Part shown: piece after piece, positions 8,166 through 16,879 of the stretch
Numbering within the stretch: position 1 is the stretch's first letter
Layout: each line of letters starts with the position of its first letter
NCBI GenBank assembly: GCA_946408825.1
Contig: CAMJTU010000001.1
Coordinates: 265,284-329,283, forward strand
Direction of reading: 5' to 3'
Source of the DNA: an uncultured Planctomycetaceae bacterium
GTDB taxonomy: Bacteria; Planctomycetota; Planctomycetia; Pirellulales; Thermoguttaceae
DNA length: 64,000 bases
Notes under the pieces: generated by a model
Databases searched by the model: none
The model's input: the letters and a program-made list of their open reading frames with translations, nothing else
Told to the model about the DNA's origin: nothing
Made by a program: the position numbers and the translations under genes

Positions 8166-8897
8166 ATGGGTCAGAAAGTTAATCCAGTCGCGTTTAGAGT
8201 CGGCGTCATGGAAGGCTGGAAAAGCCGCTGGTATGCTCCTAAGAAGGAATTCGGCGCGCTTCTGGTTGAAGACAAGAAAATTCGCGACTATATCAAAAAG
8301 CATAAGGACAAGGACACGAAGGACCGCAAGGGCGAGCTTTCGTTCCCCGGCGTCGCCAAAGTCGAGATTGAACGTACTCGCGACGAACTTCGCGTAATCG
8401 TTACGACGGCGCGTCCCGGTCTTATCATCGGAAGCAAAGGCCAGCGAGCGAAAGAACTTCAGGCTGAACTGCAGGATCTGACGGGACGTCGCGTTAAGCT
8501 CGACGTCAACGAAGAAAAGAATCCTGAGCTTGTCGCTCAGCTCGTCGCCGAGGACATCGGCGATCAGCTCGTCAAGCGCGCCAGTTTCCGTCGCGTGATT
8601 AAGCGCGCGATGGCGAACGCCATGGATAAGGGCGCAAAGGGAATCAAGATTCAGCTTTCAGGTCGTCTTGGCGGCGCGGAAATGGCGCGTCGTGAAAAGC
8701 AGGCCGACGGTTCGATTCCGCTTTCGACTTTGCGCGCGAAGATCGATTACGGCTTCCATGAAGCCAAGATCGCGCAGGGTCATATCGGAATTCAAGTTTG
8801 GATTAATCAGGGCGAATATAGCGAGGACGATAACAATGGCCAGAATGCCGAAAAGAGTTCTTCATCGAAAACAACAAAGAGGGCGTATAAGAGGTAA
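8166..8897 (+). CDS. rpsC: Ribosomal protein uS3
   Basis: Small-subunit protein at the mRNA entry site. The 243-residue protein starts MGQKVNPVAFRVGV and has the KH domain with GLIIGSKGQ and the C-terminal GRLGGAEMARREKQADGSIP. After the core (IQVWINQGEY) comes a Ser/Lys/Asn-rich tail of about 25 residues whose coding sequence overlaps the start of rplP by 62 bases, an unusually long overlap for this gene pair. Confidence 0.96.
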   Translation: MGQKVNPVAFRVGVMEGWKSRWYAPKKEFGALLVEDKKIRDYIKKHKDKDTKDRKGELSFPGVAKVEIERTRDELRVIVTTARPGLIIGSKGQRAKELQAELQDLTGRRVKLDVNEEKNPELVAQLVAEDIGDQLVKRASFRRVIKRAMANAMDKGAKGIKIQLSGRLGGAEMARREKQADGSIPLSTLRAKIDYGFHEAKIAQGHIGIQVWINQGEYSEDDNNGQNAEKSSSSKTTKRAYKR

Positions 8898-9252
8898 CGC
8901 GACCCGCGGTCAGATGGTGAGTTTCGGCGATTACGGTCTTCAGACTCTTGAAGGAGGATGGATCAGCGCCGCGACAATCGAAGCTGGTCGTATCGCCGCT
9001 CAGCAGTACCTCCGCGCCGAGGGTAAGCTTTACATCCGCATCTTCCCGAACAAGCCGATCACCTCGATTCCTCTTGAAACTCGTATGGGTAAGGGTAAGG
9101 GCGAGCCGGATTACTGGGCAGCCGTGGTTCATCCGGGCACGATCATGTACGAGGTCGGCGGGGTTCCAGAGGAAACCGCGAAGCTTTGCTTCAACCGCCT
9201 CGCGCATAAGATGCCGGTGAAATGTCGTCTGATTCGTCGTAAGGCGATCTGA
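8836..9252 (+). CDS. rplP: Ribosomal protein uL16
   Basis: Large-subunit protein near the A site and the central protuberance. Reading from the ATG at 8836 gives a 138-residue protein MARMPKRVLHRKQQRGR with the typical body (GYGLQTLE-like GDYGLQTLEGGWI, FPNKPITSIPLETRMGKGKG, LCFNRLAHKMPVKCRLI). The start was chosen because L16 proteins begin M(x)xMPKRV, and GAGG lies at 8822-8825. The first 62 bases lie inside rpsC in another frame, so translation is probably coupled. Confidence 0.95.
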   Translation: MARMPKRVLHRKQQRGRIRGNATRGQMVSFGDYGLQTLEGGWISAATIEAGRIAAQQYLRAEGKLYIRIFPNKPITSIPLETRMGKGKGEPDYWAAVVHPGTIMYEVGGVPEETAKLCFNRLAHKMPVKCRLIRRKAI

Positions 9253-9342
9253 ACAAGACAACGGGGTCGCCGGGCCGACAGATCCGGCGGCGCCACGCAC
9301 CCCTAAGGGACGTTCGGAAGAGCGTCCGAAGGAAAGAGTGAG

Positions 9343-9540
9343 ATGAAGGCTAGCGAAATTAGAGAAATGAGCGCCGAACAGCGTCAAAGCCTGCTCAAAG
9401 AGACGATCGACAAGCTTTACAAGCTTCGAATCCAAGCGAATATGGAACGTCTCGATTCTCCGAGCGAGGTTCAGAAGGCTAAAAAGCTGATCGCGCAAAT
9501 TAAGACGATTCAGAAAGAAGCTGTCCAGGCCGAAACCTGA
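9343..9540 (+). CDS. rpmC: Ribosomal protein uL29
   Basis: Small helical protein at the tunnel exit next to L23. The 65-residue product has the two-helix layout MKASEIREMS at the start, LLKETIDKLYKLRIQANMER in the middle and KAKKLIAQIKTIQKE at the end, normal for L29. GGAAAGAG (9331-9338) serves as ribosome binding site. It is followed 79 bases later by rpsQ, the standard order. Confidence 0.94.
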   Translation: MKASEIREMSAEQRQSLLKETIDKLYKLRIQANMERLDSPSEVQKAKKLIAQIKTIQKEAVQAET

Positions 9541-9619
9541 AACAGACTGTCAAATCGAAGAAGGCTTCAAGGTTCGCAATTCACGATCTGACGAGCGCTT
9601 TTAAAGCGAGGAAATATAA

Positions 9620-9877
9620 ATGCCTAAGATGAAGTTGGTCGGCGTTGTTAAGACCGACAAGATGCAGAAGACTCGCCGAGTCGAAATTCCGCGTATTAAG
9701 AAATATCCGAAATACGGCAAATACGTTCGTACTCGCACCGTCTGCTACGTTCACGACGAAAACAACGAGTCCGCCGTCGGCGACGTCGTTGAGATTGAGG
9801 AAAGCCGTCCGACCTCTAAGCTTAAGAGATGGACGCTTGTTCAGGTCGTGAAGAAAGCGGAGAAGATCGGCGGTTGA
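9620..9877 (+). CDS. rpsQ: Ribosomal protein uS17
   Basis: Primary 16S rRNA-binding protein of the small subunit body. The 85-residue OB-fold protein shows GVVKTDKMQKTRRVEI, RIKKYPKYGKYVRTRT and DVVEIEESRPTSKLKRW, all family hallmarks. GCGAGGAAAT upstream of the ATG provides a good Shine-Dalgarno. Between rpmC and rplN. Confidence 0.95.
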   Translation: MPKMKLVGVVKTDKMQKTRRVEIPRIKKYPKYGKYVRTRTVCYVHDENNESAVGDVVEIEESRPTSKLKRWTLVQVVKKAEKIGG

Positions 9878-9966
9878 GTCGAACCCCGATCACGCTGAGC
9901 TGTCTCGACGGTTTAGCGACGTAATCATTAAGAAATTAAATTCCATATTGAAAGCGAGTAAGAATC

Positions 9967-10335
9967 ATGATTCAAATGCAGACTCGTTTGGAATCCGCCG
10001 ACAATACTGGCGCGAAAGAGCTCCAGTGTATTAAGGTGTTGGGCGGTACGCACCGTCGAACGGCGAACCTTGGCGATATTATCGTCTGCAGCGTCAAGTC
10101 CGTCATTCCGGGAAGTCAAATTAAAAAGGGGCAGGTTGTTAAGGCGGTTATCGTTCGCACGAAGTACCCGACGCGCCGTGAAGACGGAAGCAGTATTCGT
10201 TTCGATCGTAACGCCGCCGTTCTCATCGACAACGACAAGAATCCCCGCGGTACCCGTATCTTTGGCGCCGTTGGTCGTGAACTTCGCGATCTTGGCTTTA
10301 TGAAGATTATCAGTCTTGCGAGCGAGGTGGTCTGA
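9967..10335 (+). CDS. rplN: Ribosomal protein uL14
   Basis: Large-subunit protein forming inter-subunit bridge B5/B8. The 122-residue protein begins [20 protein letters not shown] and continues with the five-stranded barrel, ending [13 protein letters not shown], as in all bacterial L14 proteins. Its stop overlaps the start of rplX by one base (TGATG), indicating coupled translation. Confidence 0.97.
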   Translation: MIQMQTRLESADNTGAKELQCIKVLGGTHRRTANLGDIIVCSVKSVIPGSQIKKGQVVKAVIVRTKYPTRREDGSSIRFDRNAAVLIDNDKNPRGTRIFGAVGRELRDLGFMKIISLASEVV

Positions 10336-10703
10336 TGCGTATTAAAGTCGACGATACCGTAGTCGTCCTCTCCGGTAAAGATAGCGGCAAAAAAGGCAGG
10401 GTCACGTCTGTGGACCTTGAAGAGAACAAAGTGGTTGTCGACGGCGTCAACGTCGTTAACCGTCACGTTCGCCGTTCGCAACGCAACATGCAGGGCGGTC
10501 GTCTCTCGAAGACGATGCCGGTTCCCGCTGGTAAAGTTATGTTGGTCTGCCCTGTTTGCGGCAAGCCTACCCGCGTCGGATACCGCTTTGTCGAGGTTAC
10601 GGTCAAAAAAGACGAAACCGAAAGCGTCGTGACGAAGAAAGAGCGTTTCTGCAAGAAATGCAGCGCCGCTCTTCCGGACGCTCCGTACAAGAAGACTCGA
10701 TAG
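10335..10703 (+). CDS. rplX: Ribosomal protein uL24, zinc-ribbon type
   Basis: Assembly initiator protein of the large subunit. The 122-residue protein has the KOW motif near the N-terminus ([17 protein letters not shown]) and four cysteines C72, C75, C106 and C109 in CPVCGK and CKKC, so it is the zinc-ribbon form of L24, which E. coli lacks. A 20-residue insertion separates the two cysteine pairs. The start ATG overlaps the rplN stop. Confidence 0.95.
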   Translation: MRIKVDDTVVVLSGKDSGKKGRVTSVDLEENKVVVDGVNVVNRHVRRSQRNMQGGRLSKTMPVPAGKVMLVCPVCGKPTRVGYRFVEVTVKKDETESVVTKKERFCKKCSAALPDAPYKKTR

Positions 10704-10720
10704 TGATCAGGGACACGAAA

Positions 10721-11275
10721 ATGACTCCTAGACTACAGGAAAAATATAAGTCTGAGATCGTCTCCGATCTCGAAAAGCGTCTTAATAAGACGAATATCCA
10801 TTCCGTTCCGAAGCTTGAAAAGATCGTCGTCAACATGGGCGTCGGGAGCGCGATTCAGGATAAGAAGTACCTCGAAGAAGCGCTTGACGTTCTGACCCAG
10901 ATTACCGGTCAGAAGCCCGTTATCACGCAGGCGCGTCGTTCCATCGCGGGATTCCGTCTCCGCGAGGGCATGAATATCGGTTGCAAGGTGACGCTTCGCG
11001 GCGCTCGGATGTACGAGTTCATGGATCGTCTTATCTCGATCGTTCTTCCTCGTGTTCGCGACTTCCGCGGTTTGAATCCGAACAGCTTTGATCGTCGCGG
11101 CAATTACAATCTTGGGCTCGCCGAACAACTCGTCTTCCCGGAACTTAACCCGGACAAGTACACGAAGAGCCAAGGCATGAATATCACGTTCGTTACGAAC
11201 GTGGACAGCGACGACGAAGCTCGCGAGCTTCTTCGCGCCTTCGGAATGCCTTTCAAGACTGGTAAAGAGAACTGA
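10721..11275 (+). CDS. rplE: Ribosomal protein uL5
   Basis: Large-subunit central-protuberance protein that contacts 5S rRNA and P-site tRNA. From the ATG at 10721 the product is 184 residues, close to the usual 179, with [38 protein letters not shown] and [19 protein letters not shown]. The frame is open further upstream inside rplX, but L5 proteins start a few residues before the YK motif, and AGGGACACGAAA precedes this ATG. Between rplX and rpsN. Confidence 0.96.
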   Translation: MTPRLQEKYKSEIVSDLEKRLNKTNIHSVPKLEKIVVNMGVGSAIQDKKYLEEALDVLTQITGQKPVITQARRSIAGFRLREGMNIGCKVTLRGARMYEFMDRLISIVLPRVRDFRGLNPNSFDRRGNYNLGLAEQLVFPELNPDKYTKSQGMNITFVTNVDSDDEARELLRAFGMPFKTGKEN

Positions 11276-11290
11276 AAGAGGTAATCGATC

Positions 11291-11476
11291 ATGGCTAGCA
11301 AAGCTAAAATCAACAAGGCGAATCGAGAGCCGAAGTTCAGCACTCGTCGCGAAAATCGTTGCAAGGTATGCGGTCGTCCGCGCGCTGTGTATCGCAAATT
11401 CGGTCTTTGCCGTATTTGTTTCCGCAAGTTGGCGAACGAGGGGATGATCCCTGGCGTTAAGAAGGCGAGTTGGTGA
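11291..11476 (+). CDS. rpsN: Ribosomal protein uS14, zinc-binding type
   Basis: Small-subunit head protein. The 61-residue product is the short zinc form with C24, C27, C40 and C43 (CKVC and CRIC) and the C-terminal motif [21 protein letters not shown] upstream of the ATG is a good Shine-Dalgarno. Fifteen bases separate it from rplE and 16 from rpsH. Confidence 0.96.
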   Translation: MASKAKINKANREPKFSTRRENRCKVCGRPRAVYRKFGLCRICFRKLANEGMIPGVKKASW

Positions 11477-11492
11477 AAAGGAGAACCTGACT

Positions 11493-11894
11493 ATGATGAC
11501 CGATCCCATTGCCGATATGTTGACACGTATCCGCAACGCAGTACGCGTCGAGAAAGAAACGCTTGACGTTCCTTATTCGAAGACCAAGGCCGGCGTCGTC
11601 GACGTTCTGAAGCGCGAAGGTTACATTTGGAACTACGAAGTTGTCAAGAGCGACGATTCGCCGTCGGACACGATCCGCATCCAGCTCAAGTATAGCATGA
11701 GCGGCGAGCGCGTTATCAAATCGATTCGTAAGATCAGCAAGCCCGGACGCCGTATTTACGCCGGCGCGAAGGATTTGCGTCCCGTCCTCAACGGACTTGG
11801 AATCTACATTCTTTCGACGAACAAGGGCGTCGTCAGCGATCGCGAAGCTCGCGAACAGAACGTTGGCGGCGAAGTCCTTTGCGAGATTTGGTGA
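11493..11894 (+). CDS. rpsH: Ribosomal protein uS8
   Basis: Primary 16S rRNA-binding protein; in E. coli it represses the spc operon. The 133-residue protein shows DPIADMLTRIRNAVRVEKET at its start, SKPGRRIYAGAKDL in the middle and the C-terminal NVGGEVLCEIW. AAAGGAGAA precedes the ATG by nine bases. A strong hairpin and then a new promoter follow its stop, so rpsH appears to be the last gene of the S10-proximal transcript. Confidence 0.97.
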   Translation: MMTDPIADMLTRIRNAVRVEKETLDVPYSKTKAGVVDVLKREGYIWNYEVVKSDDSPSDTIRIQLKYSMSGERVIKSIRKISKPGRRIYAGAKDLRPVLNGLGIYILSTNKGVVSDREAREQNVGGEVLCEIW

Positions 11895-11932
11895 TTTTGC
11901 AGACGTTGCGAATCGCCGGTTGAATCTTTACG

Positions 11933-11971
11933 AGCGGGGCGTGCTTTTTTCCGAAAAAAGCGCGCCCCGCT
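11933..11971 (+). terminator. Strong hairpin after rpsH
   Basis: Nineteen potential pairs (one T-G) join 11933-11950 with 11954-11971 around a three-base CCG loop. The inner part is T6/A6 and the outer part is GC-rich. Only a short T-containing stretch (TTATT) follows. It would work as a terminator or processing site and sits directly before the promoter at 11974. Confidence 0.6.
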
Positions 11972-11973
11972 TA

Positions 11974-12001
11974 TTGACGAACATGTGAAGTTCGGTAAAA
12001 T
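11974..12001 (+). promoter_or_regulatory. Internal promoter for the rplF-rplR-rpsE-rplO unit
   Basis: TTGACG (11974-11979), 16-base spacer, TAAAAT (11996-12001). It starts three bases after the rpsH hairpin, so the normally continuous spc operon is probably split here. Confidence 0.55.
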
Positions 12002-12353
12002 GGACTGACCTAATTGCAATTGGCTGTCGGCGAATCGTCGTGTCTAACCGGCGTATTGCGACTGCCGTTGCGACAGATATTTACGTCGCGCGTTTCGTAA
12101 GGCGCGCCCGGTTCCCCGAACAAAAAGACGAAAGTCCCGTTTTGACGGTTTAATTTTTAAAGGGGCGAGGGGCGGTATGCGCGTCGAAGCGCCGATCCTG
12201 ACGAGCAATTTCTGAACGTTCTTTATCGCGTCGTCTTGCGGGATGGGAACGAGTGGTTCTGGAATTTGGCTTTTGCCGACGTTGGGATAGGCGTGTAAAC
12301 GTCTGGAATAATGATTGCTTCAATGCTACACATTTCAGTAACAAGGAACGAAA
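12002..12353 (+). other. Long leader before rplF
   Basis: No gene recognised. A possible outer stem pairs CTGTCG (12024-12029) with CGACAG (12071-12076), and there are further GC-rich self-complementary pieces at about 12087-12110. A leader of some 345 bases before rplF is unusual for the middle of an spc operon and could hold an autoregulatory site. Confidence 0.45.
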
Positions 12354-12905
12354 ATGTCGAGAATTGGAAAGAAACCTGTCGTTCTTCCCGCCGGCGTCAC
12401 CGCCGAAATCAAGAACGATCGCGAACTCGTCGTTAAGGGACCTAAAGGCGAACTGAATCAGAGTTTCCGTCCTGAAGTCGCCCTTAAGCTTGACGAGTCT
12501 GCGAAGCAGATTGTCGTGGAGCAACTTTTTGACACGCGTATTGCGAACGCGATGCACGGGCTGACCCGGGCGCTCGTTCAAAATATGGTCGTCGGCGTTT
12601 CCCAAGGTTATGAAAAGAAGCTCGAAATCTTCGGAACGGGCTATCTTGCGTCGCTTCAGGGCAACGTTCTTCAGCTTCGCGTCGGTTTCGCGAATGAAAT
12701 CCACCTTCAGATTCCCGAAGGGATTACGGTGAAATGTCCCGATCAGATGCACGTCGTCGTCAGCGGATGCGACAAGCAGATGGTGGGTCAGTTTGCGGCG
12801 AACGTTCGCGCCGTCAAGAAGGCCGAGCCTTATCTGGGCAAGGGGATTAAGTACGAAGGCGAAGTCATTCGTCGTAAGGAAAGCAAGGCTGCCGGTAAGA
12901 AGTGA
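12354..12905 (+). CDS. rplF: Ribosomal protein uL6
   Basis: Large-subunit protein near the sarcin-ricin loop. The 183-residue protein begins MSRIGKKPVVLPAGVTAEI and has VSQGYEKKLEIFGTGYLASL and the C-terminal EPYLGKGIKYEGEVIRRKESK, as in all L6 proteins. AAGGAAC precedes the ATG. It is the first gene after the internal promoter; rplR follows 109 bases later. Confidence 0.97.
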   Translation: MSRIGKKPVVLPAGVTAEIKNDRELVVKGPKGELNQSFRPEVALKLDESAKQIVVEQLFDTRIANAMHGLTRALVQNMVVGVSQGYEKKLEIFGTGYLASLQGNVLQLRVGFANEIHLQIPEGITVKCPDQMHVVVSGCDKQMVGQFAANVRAVKKAEPYLGKGIKYEGEVIRRKESKAAGKK

Positions 12906-13014
12906 TTTAGACAAATCGCAAAGTCGACGCGGTTTCATTTGTCGTCTAGCGACGGCGATTTCGTCGGCTTTCTGAGGCAGAACTCACCAAATTTAAAACG
13001 CGCGAAAGATAATA

Positions 13015-13401
13015 ATGAGAACTCAACTTCGCATCAACAAGCAGCGTAAGACTCGCAAATTCCGAGTTTCTAACGCAGTAAAAAAGAACAGCACCCGTCC
13101 GAGAATGTGCGTTTTTCGTAGCGCTCGCCACATTAGCGTTCAAATTGTCGACGATCAGGTCGGCAAGACGTTGGCGTCGGCAAGCACGTACGAAAAAGAC
13201 TTCCGCGCCGCGAACAAGAATGGCGGCAACGTGGAAGCCGCCGCGATTGTCGGCAAGACGGTCGCCGAGCGCGCGCTTGCCGCAGGCGTTTCCGCCGTCG
13301 CGTTCGACCGGAAAGGGTACAAATATCACGGGCGTGTCAAGGCTCTTGCCGACGCCGCTCGCGACGCAGGACTTGATATTGGCGGAAAGGGCGACGAGTG
13401 A
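13015..13401 (+). CDS. rplR: Ribosomal protein uL18
   Basis: 5S rRNA-binding protein of the central protuberance. The 128-residue product has [20 protein letters not shown] near the N-terminus, then [20 protein letters not shown] and [19 protein letters not shown]. The N-terminal 25 residues are basic, as expected. Between rplF and rpsE. Confidence 0.96.
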   Translation: MRTQLRINKQRKTRKFRVSNAVKKNSTRPRMCVFRSARHISVQIVDDQVGKTLASASTYEKDFRAANKNGGNVEAAAIVGKTVAERALAAGVSAVAFDRKGYKYHGRVKALADAARDAGLDIGGKGDE

Positions 13402-13517
13402 CCTTTGGTCATGCGGCCGAGTCTGGCGCGGCGTGAAAATCGCGCGTTAGGCGATTCTGGGCGTAATGCTCGCAGGTCGTTTCGTACAAAGCAAACAAAT
13501 CTGAAGAGATCAAAACA

Positions 13518-14003
13518 ATGACTGAAAATACACGTGAAGACGGCGCAATCATCGATAAGGTCGTGAAGATTCGTCGTTGCTCCGCGACCGTCAAGGGCGG
13601 TCGTCGCTTTACATTCACCGCGCTTGTCGTCGTTGGCGACGGCAAGGGCAAGGTCGCCTGGGGCTACGGCGCCGCGAACGAAGTTCCGCCGGCAGTCAAC
13701 AAGGCGGTCCAAGACGGCACGCGTAAGCTTGCGTCCGTTTGTCTTGACAACACGACGATTCCTCACGCTGTCGAAGGTTCTTTCGGCGCGTCGAAGGTCA
13801 AACTCATTCCCGCGCGCCCTGGTACTGGCGTTATCGCTGGAGCTGCGGTTCGCGCCGTGTGCGAAGCCGCCGGCGTCTCGGACATTCTTACGAAGTCCTA
13901 CGGTAGCGCTAACTCCACGAATCTTGTTAAAGCGACGGTCATCGCGCTTAGCAACCTTCGTTCCAAGGAGCAAATTGAGACCCTGCGAGGAGTGAAACTC
14001 TGA
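13518..14003 (+). CDS. rpsE: Ribosomal protein uS5
   Basis: Small-subunit protein important for decoding accuracy. The 161-residue protein has VVKIRRCSATVKGGRRFTFT, VVGDGKGKVAWGYGAANEVP and GAAVRAVCEAAGVSDILTKS. Its stop overlaps the start of rplO by one base (TGATG), so the usual intervening rpmD (uL30) gene is absent. Confidence 0.97.
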   Translation: MTENTREDGAIIDKVVKIRRCSATVKGGRRFTFTALVVVGDGKGKVAWGYGAANEVPPAVNKAVQDGTRKLASVCLDNTTIPHAVEGSFGASKVKLIPARPGTGVIAGAAVRAVCEAAGVSDILTKSYGSANSTNLVKATVIALSNLRSKEQIETLRGVKL

Positions 14004-14608
14004 TGAATATTAATACGGTTAATCAGGGCGTCCTTAAGCACGCCCGCGTCGATCGCGTTGGTCGCGGTCCTGGTTCTGGCAACGGCAAGACGGCTGGTCG
14101 CGGTATGAACGGTCAGCGCTCTCGCGCCGGTTCTCCTGTTTCGCCGCTCTTCGAAGGCGGTCAGCTTCCGCTGTCGCGACGTATCCCGAAGCGTGGATTC
14201 AACAACAAGCGTTTTGCCGACGTCGTTGAAAGCGTCGCGCTCAAGAACGTCGTCCGTAAAATTGAAGCGGGCGCCGATGTTACTCCGGAAGTTCTCGAGA
14301 GCGTAGGGCTTATCGCCAGCGCGAAGTCCGTCGTCAAACTCATTGGTTCCGACGATCTTTCGGTCGCCTACAAGTTCAAGGTTCACCGCGTTTCCGAGGG
14401 CGCCAAGGCTGCCGTCGAGAAAGCGGGAGGAAGCGTTGAAATTCTGCCCGGCAAGAATCCTGTCGTCAAGAACAAGATGGGTTCTCGCAAGGCGAAGCGC
14501 GTCGAAGAAAAGCTTGCTCGCGTTGAGCGAATGAAGGCTGAAATCAAGAAGACGGGCGTCAACCTTCAGAAGAAGGGTAAGAAGGACGCCGCGAAGAAGG
14601 CGAAGTAG
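14003..14608 (+). CDS. rplO: Ribosomal protein uL15
   Basis: Large-subunit assembly protein. The N-terminal part carries GRGPGSGNGKTAGRGMNGQR, then SPLFEGGQLPLSRRIPKRGF, typical of L15. At 201 residues it is about 55 longer than E. coli L15. The extra residues form a lysine- and alanine-rich C-terminal helix-like tail (about residues 155-201). Translation is probably coupled to rpsE. A terminator follows at 14666. Confidence 0.95.
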   Translation: MNINTVNQGVLKHARVDRVGRGPGSGNGKTAGRGMNGQRSRAGSPVSPLFEGGQLPLSRRIPKRGFNNKRFADVVESVALKNVVRKIEAGADVTPEVLESVGLIASAKSVVKLIGSDDLSVAYKFKVHRVSEGAKAAVEKAGGSVEILPGKNPVVKNKMGSRKAKRVEEKLARVERMKAEIKKTGVNLQKKGKKDAAKKAK

Positions 14609-14665
14609 TTTTACAAGACTTCGTATCCGAACGCTTTGTTTAGCATGCGTTCGAGTTGATTCAAA

Positions 14666-14707
14666 CAAAAGGTCGTTTGATCGTTTCCGAGATCGAACGA
14701 CCTTTTG
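14666..14707 (+). terminator. Terminator after rplO
   Basis: A 17-bp stem (one T-G) pairs 14666-14682 with 14691-14707 around an eight-base loop. The 5' arm begins CAAAAGG and the 3' arm ends CCTTTTG, so the A/T tracts are inside the stem and it could act on both strands. Confidence 0.7.
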
Positions 14708-14845
14708 CGTTATCTAACGCAAATACAATCAAGCGTTTCTTAATATTGTTCTTTTCGGCTTCGCAGGACGTTTCATTTTTAAGAACTGATTGATGAAATT
14801 TTTCCGAAAGTTTATGTTTTTTTAGGCTTTTAACACGAGGCCGCC

Positions 14846-14873
14846 TTGCCTTATTTCATATCTTGAATAGAAT
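14846..14873 (+). promoter_or_regulatory. Candidate promoter of secY-adk-map
   Basis: TTGCCT (14846-14851), 16-base spacer, TAGAAT (14868-14873). The -10 box is the same TAGAAT seen at several other genes in this window. It would give a leader of about 390 bases before secY. Confidence 0.45.
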
Positions 14874-14879
14874 AACTGC

Positions 14880-15269
14880 CTAAAATAGTCGGATTCTGCG
14901 TGAGGTTCCGCGTCCTTGGGGAAGCGGGGGCTATATTGGTTTCCGGCAGACGTTGTTCGGCGCGTGCGGGCGTTGTAAACGCAGGCAGACGTAAGCGCCG
15001 TGATTTAGAGGCAAACGAGTCCAAACGCCGAGGCGCGCCGTAGCTTTCAAACGACGAGCAGTTCGTCAGAGACGACTGTTCGTGTCTCCGGGGCGCCGTC
15101 TCGAGCGGCGAGTGGACGAAGAATTAACGGACAGGCTTTCGCTTATCGCGTTCGCCTGGAGTAAAGAGCGCGCTGAAAATGCGGAAGGTCAGCGATCGTG
15201 CGGACGTGCGTTTGACTCCCGTTGCGTAGCGCTTCTGCGATTAGGCGCATCTCCACATTCGAGGTTTCG
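14880..15269 (+). other. Long leader before secY
   Basis: No gene recognised. The clearest structure is a hairpin pairing 15054-15067 with 15071-15083 (13 pairs with one bulged T, loop AGA). GAGAC/GTCTC and CGCCG/CGGCG pairings close by could compete with it. It may be a regulatory leader; nothing in it matches a riboswitch I recognise. Confidence 0.4.
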
Positions 15270-16667
15270 ATGATTGAAAAAATTCGGACAATGTTCTCGA
15301 TTCCAGAATTGAGAAAAAAGATCCTTTTAACCCTTGGTTTACTCGCCATTTATCGTCTTGGCTGGAATATCTTTCTGCCGATGGTCGATTCGAACATGGT
15401 TTCTGCGTTTGGCGGCGCGGACGGATTTGGCGATCTTTTGAATCAAGTCGCCGTTTTCTCCGGCACGCAGCTTGACCAGATGACGATTTTTGGTCTCGGC
15501 ATCATGCCGTACATTTCCGCGTCGATTATTTTCCAGCTTCTCGCGACGGTTTACGAGCCTCTTGAAAAGCTTCAGAAGGAAGGCGAAAGCGGACGTAAAA
15601 AGATCAACGAGTATACGCGTTACGCGACGATTCTTATCTGCATTATCCAGTCGATGGCGTACCTTTCCATGTTGAACGCGCAGGCGGGTCAGCAGATGCT
15701 TTCTTCGGGAACTCAGCAGATGTTCCTGTCGAACTGCGTTGCGGAAAACGGTCATCTTACCTTCATGTGGTACTGGCTCGCAATCCTCATTATGACAACG
15801 GGCACGGCGTTCCTGATGTGGCTTGGCGAACAGATTGACGAATACGGAATCGGAAACGGCATCAGCCTTCTGATTATGGCGGGCATCCTTGCGCGCGCTC
15901 CTGGCGCGATCAACGAACTCTGGAACGCCGCGACGAGCGACGGCGGTCTCAAGATGGGCGGAACCTTTGGCGTCGAGACGCTGCTCTTCCTCGTCTTCCT
16001 CTTCTTCGTCGTCGTCCTCGGGGTCGTTTTCATCACGAAGGGTCAGCGTCGTATCCCGACGCAGAGCGCCAAGCACGTTCGCGGTCGTCAGGTTTACGGC
16101 GGCAATCGACAGTATCTCCCGCTTCGCGTCAACCAGGCGGGCGTTATGCCGATCATCTTTGCGAGCAGCCTCTTGCTCTTCCCGCAGTTTATTTTCGCGT
16201 ACCTCGCGACGAACCTTTCTTCCGACGCCTCGTCGTGGTGGATTGGTTTTGTTCGCGGCGGTCACAATATTTTCAGCGGAAGCCGTTCCTTCACCTACAT
16301 CTTGCTCGACGTTATCCTGATTTACTTCTTCTGCTACTTCTGGACCGCGGTCACCTTCAATCCGAAGGACATGGCGGACAATCTTAAGAGAAGCGGCACG
16401 TTTATCCAGGGGTATCGTCCCGGCAGCAGCACGGCGAACTATTTGGAGAAGGTCATGCTCCGGATCACGTACGTCGGCGCTTCGTTCCTTGCGATCATCG
16501 CGATCGTTCCGACGCTCATTACGAATTCGCTTCACGTCGGCTACAGCCTTGCGAGTTTCTTCGGCGGCACGAGCCTTCTCATCGCGGTCAGCGTCGTGCT
16601 CGACCTTGTCGACAAGATCGACGCGCATCTCGTTATGCGCAATTACAAGGGACTCCTTGAAAAGTGA
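15270..16667 (+). CDS. secY: Preprotein translocase subunit SecY
   Basis: Channel-forming subunit of the Sec translocon in the inner membrane. The 465-residue protein has about ten membrane helices and the conserved TIFGLGIMPYISASIIFQL segment (helix 2), GEQIDEYGIGNGISLLI, and the cytoplasmic loop GQRRIPTQSAKH. The ATG at 15270 is chosen because GAGG (15261-15264) is five bases upstream and SecY proteins begin shortly before IPELRKKI; the frame upstream is open but has no family similarity. First gene of the secY-adk-map unit. Confidence 0.97.
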   Translation: MIEKIRTMFSIPELRKKILLTLGLLAIYRLGWNIFLPMVDSNMVSAFGGADGFGDLLNQVAVFSGTQLDQMTIFGLGIMPYISASIIFQLLATVYEPLEKLQKEGESGRKKINEYTRYATILICIIQSMAYLSMLNAQAGQQMLSSGTQQMFLSNCVAENGHLTFMWYWLAILIMTTGTAFLMWLGEQIDEYGIGNGISLLIMAGILARAPGAINELWNAATSDGGLKMGGTFGVETLLFLVFLFFVVVLGVVFITKGQRRIPTQSAKHVRGRQVYGGNRQYLPLRVNQAGVMPIIFASSLLLFPQFIFAYLATNLSSDASSWWIGFVRGGHNIFSGSRSFTYILLDVILIYFFCYFWTAVTFNPKDMADNLKRSGTFIQGYRPGSSTANYLEKVMLRITYVGASFLAIIAIVPTLITNSLHVGYSLASFFGGTSLLIAVSVVLDLVDKIDAHLVMRNYKGLLEK

Positions 16668-16681
16668 TTGAAAAGTTGCGT

Positions 16682-16709
16682 CGCCCTGAGAGGGCCTTCT
16701 CTTAGGGCG
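16682..16709 (+). terminator. Hairpin after secY
   Basis: CGCCCTGAGAG (16682-16692) pairs with CTCTTAGGGCG (16699-16709), 11 pairs with one G-T. The T-tract is weak (GCGTTCTT), so read-through into adk is likely. Confidence 0.45.
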
Positions 16710-16879
16710 GCGTTCTTAAACGGCGTTTGGACGTTTCTTCCTTTTCGGAGGACTCCGGACGCCTTTGTCGTTTTACAAATAGACAGTCGCCTGCCGTCCC
16801 TTGAGACATGCGGGGTTGTCGCGGCAACGCGGCAGACCGTTGCGACGGGACGCGGCGTTTTAGCACAGAAGGAAATACG

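Noticed and set aside
15339..16628. Open frame of 429 codons antisense to secY
   Set aside because: The translation is a charged low-complexity shadow of the secY codons, without any domain.
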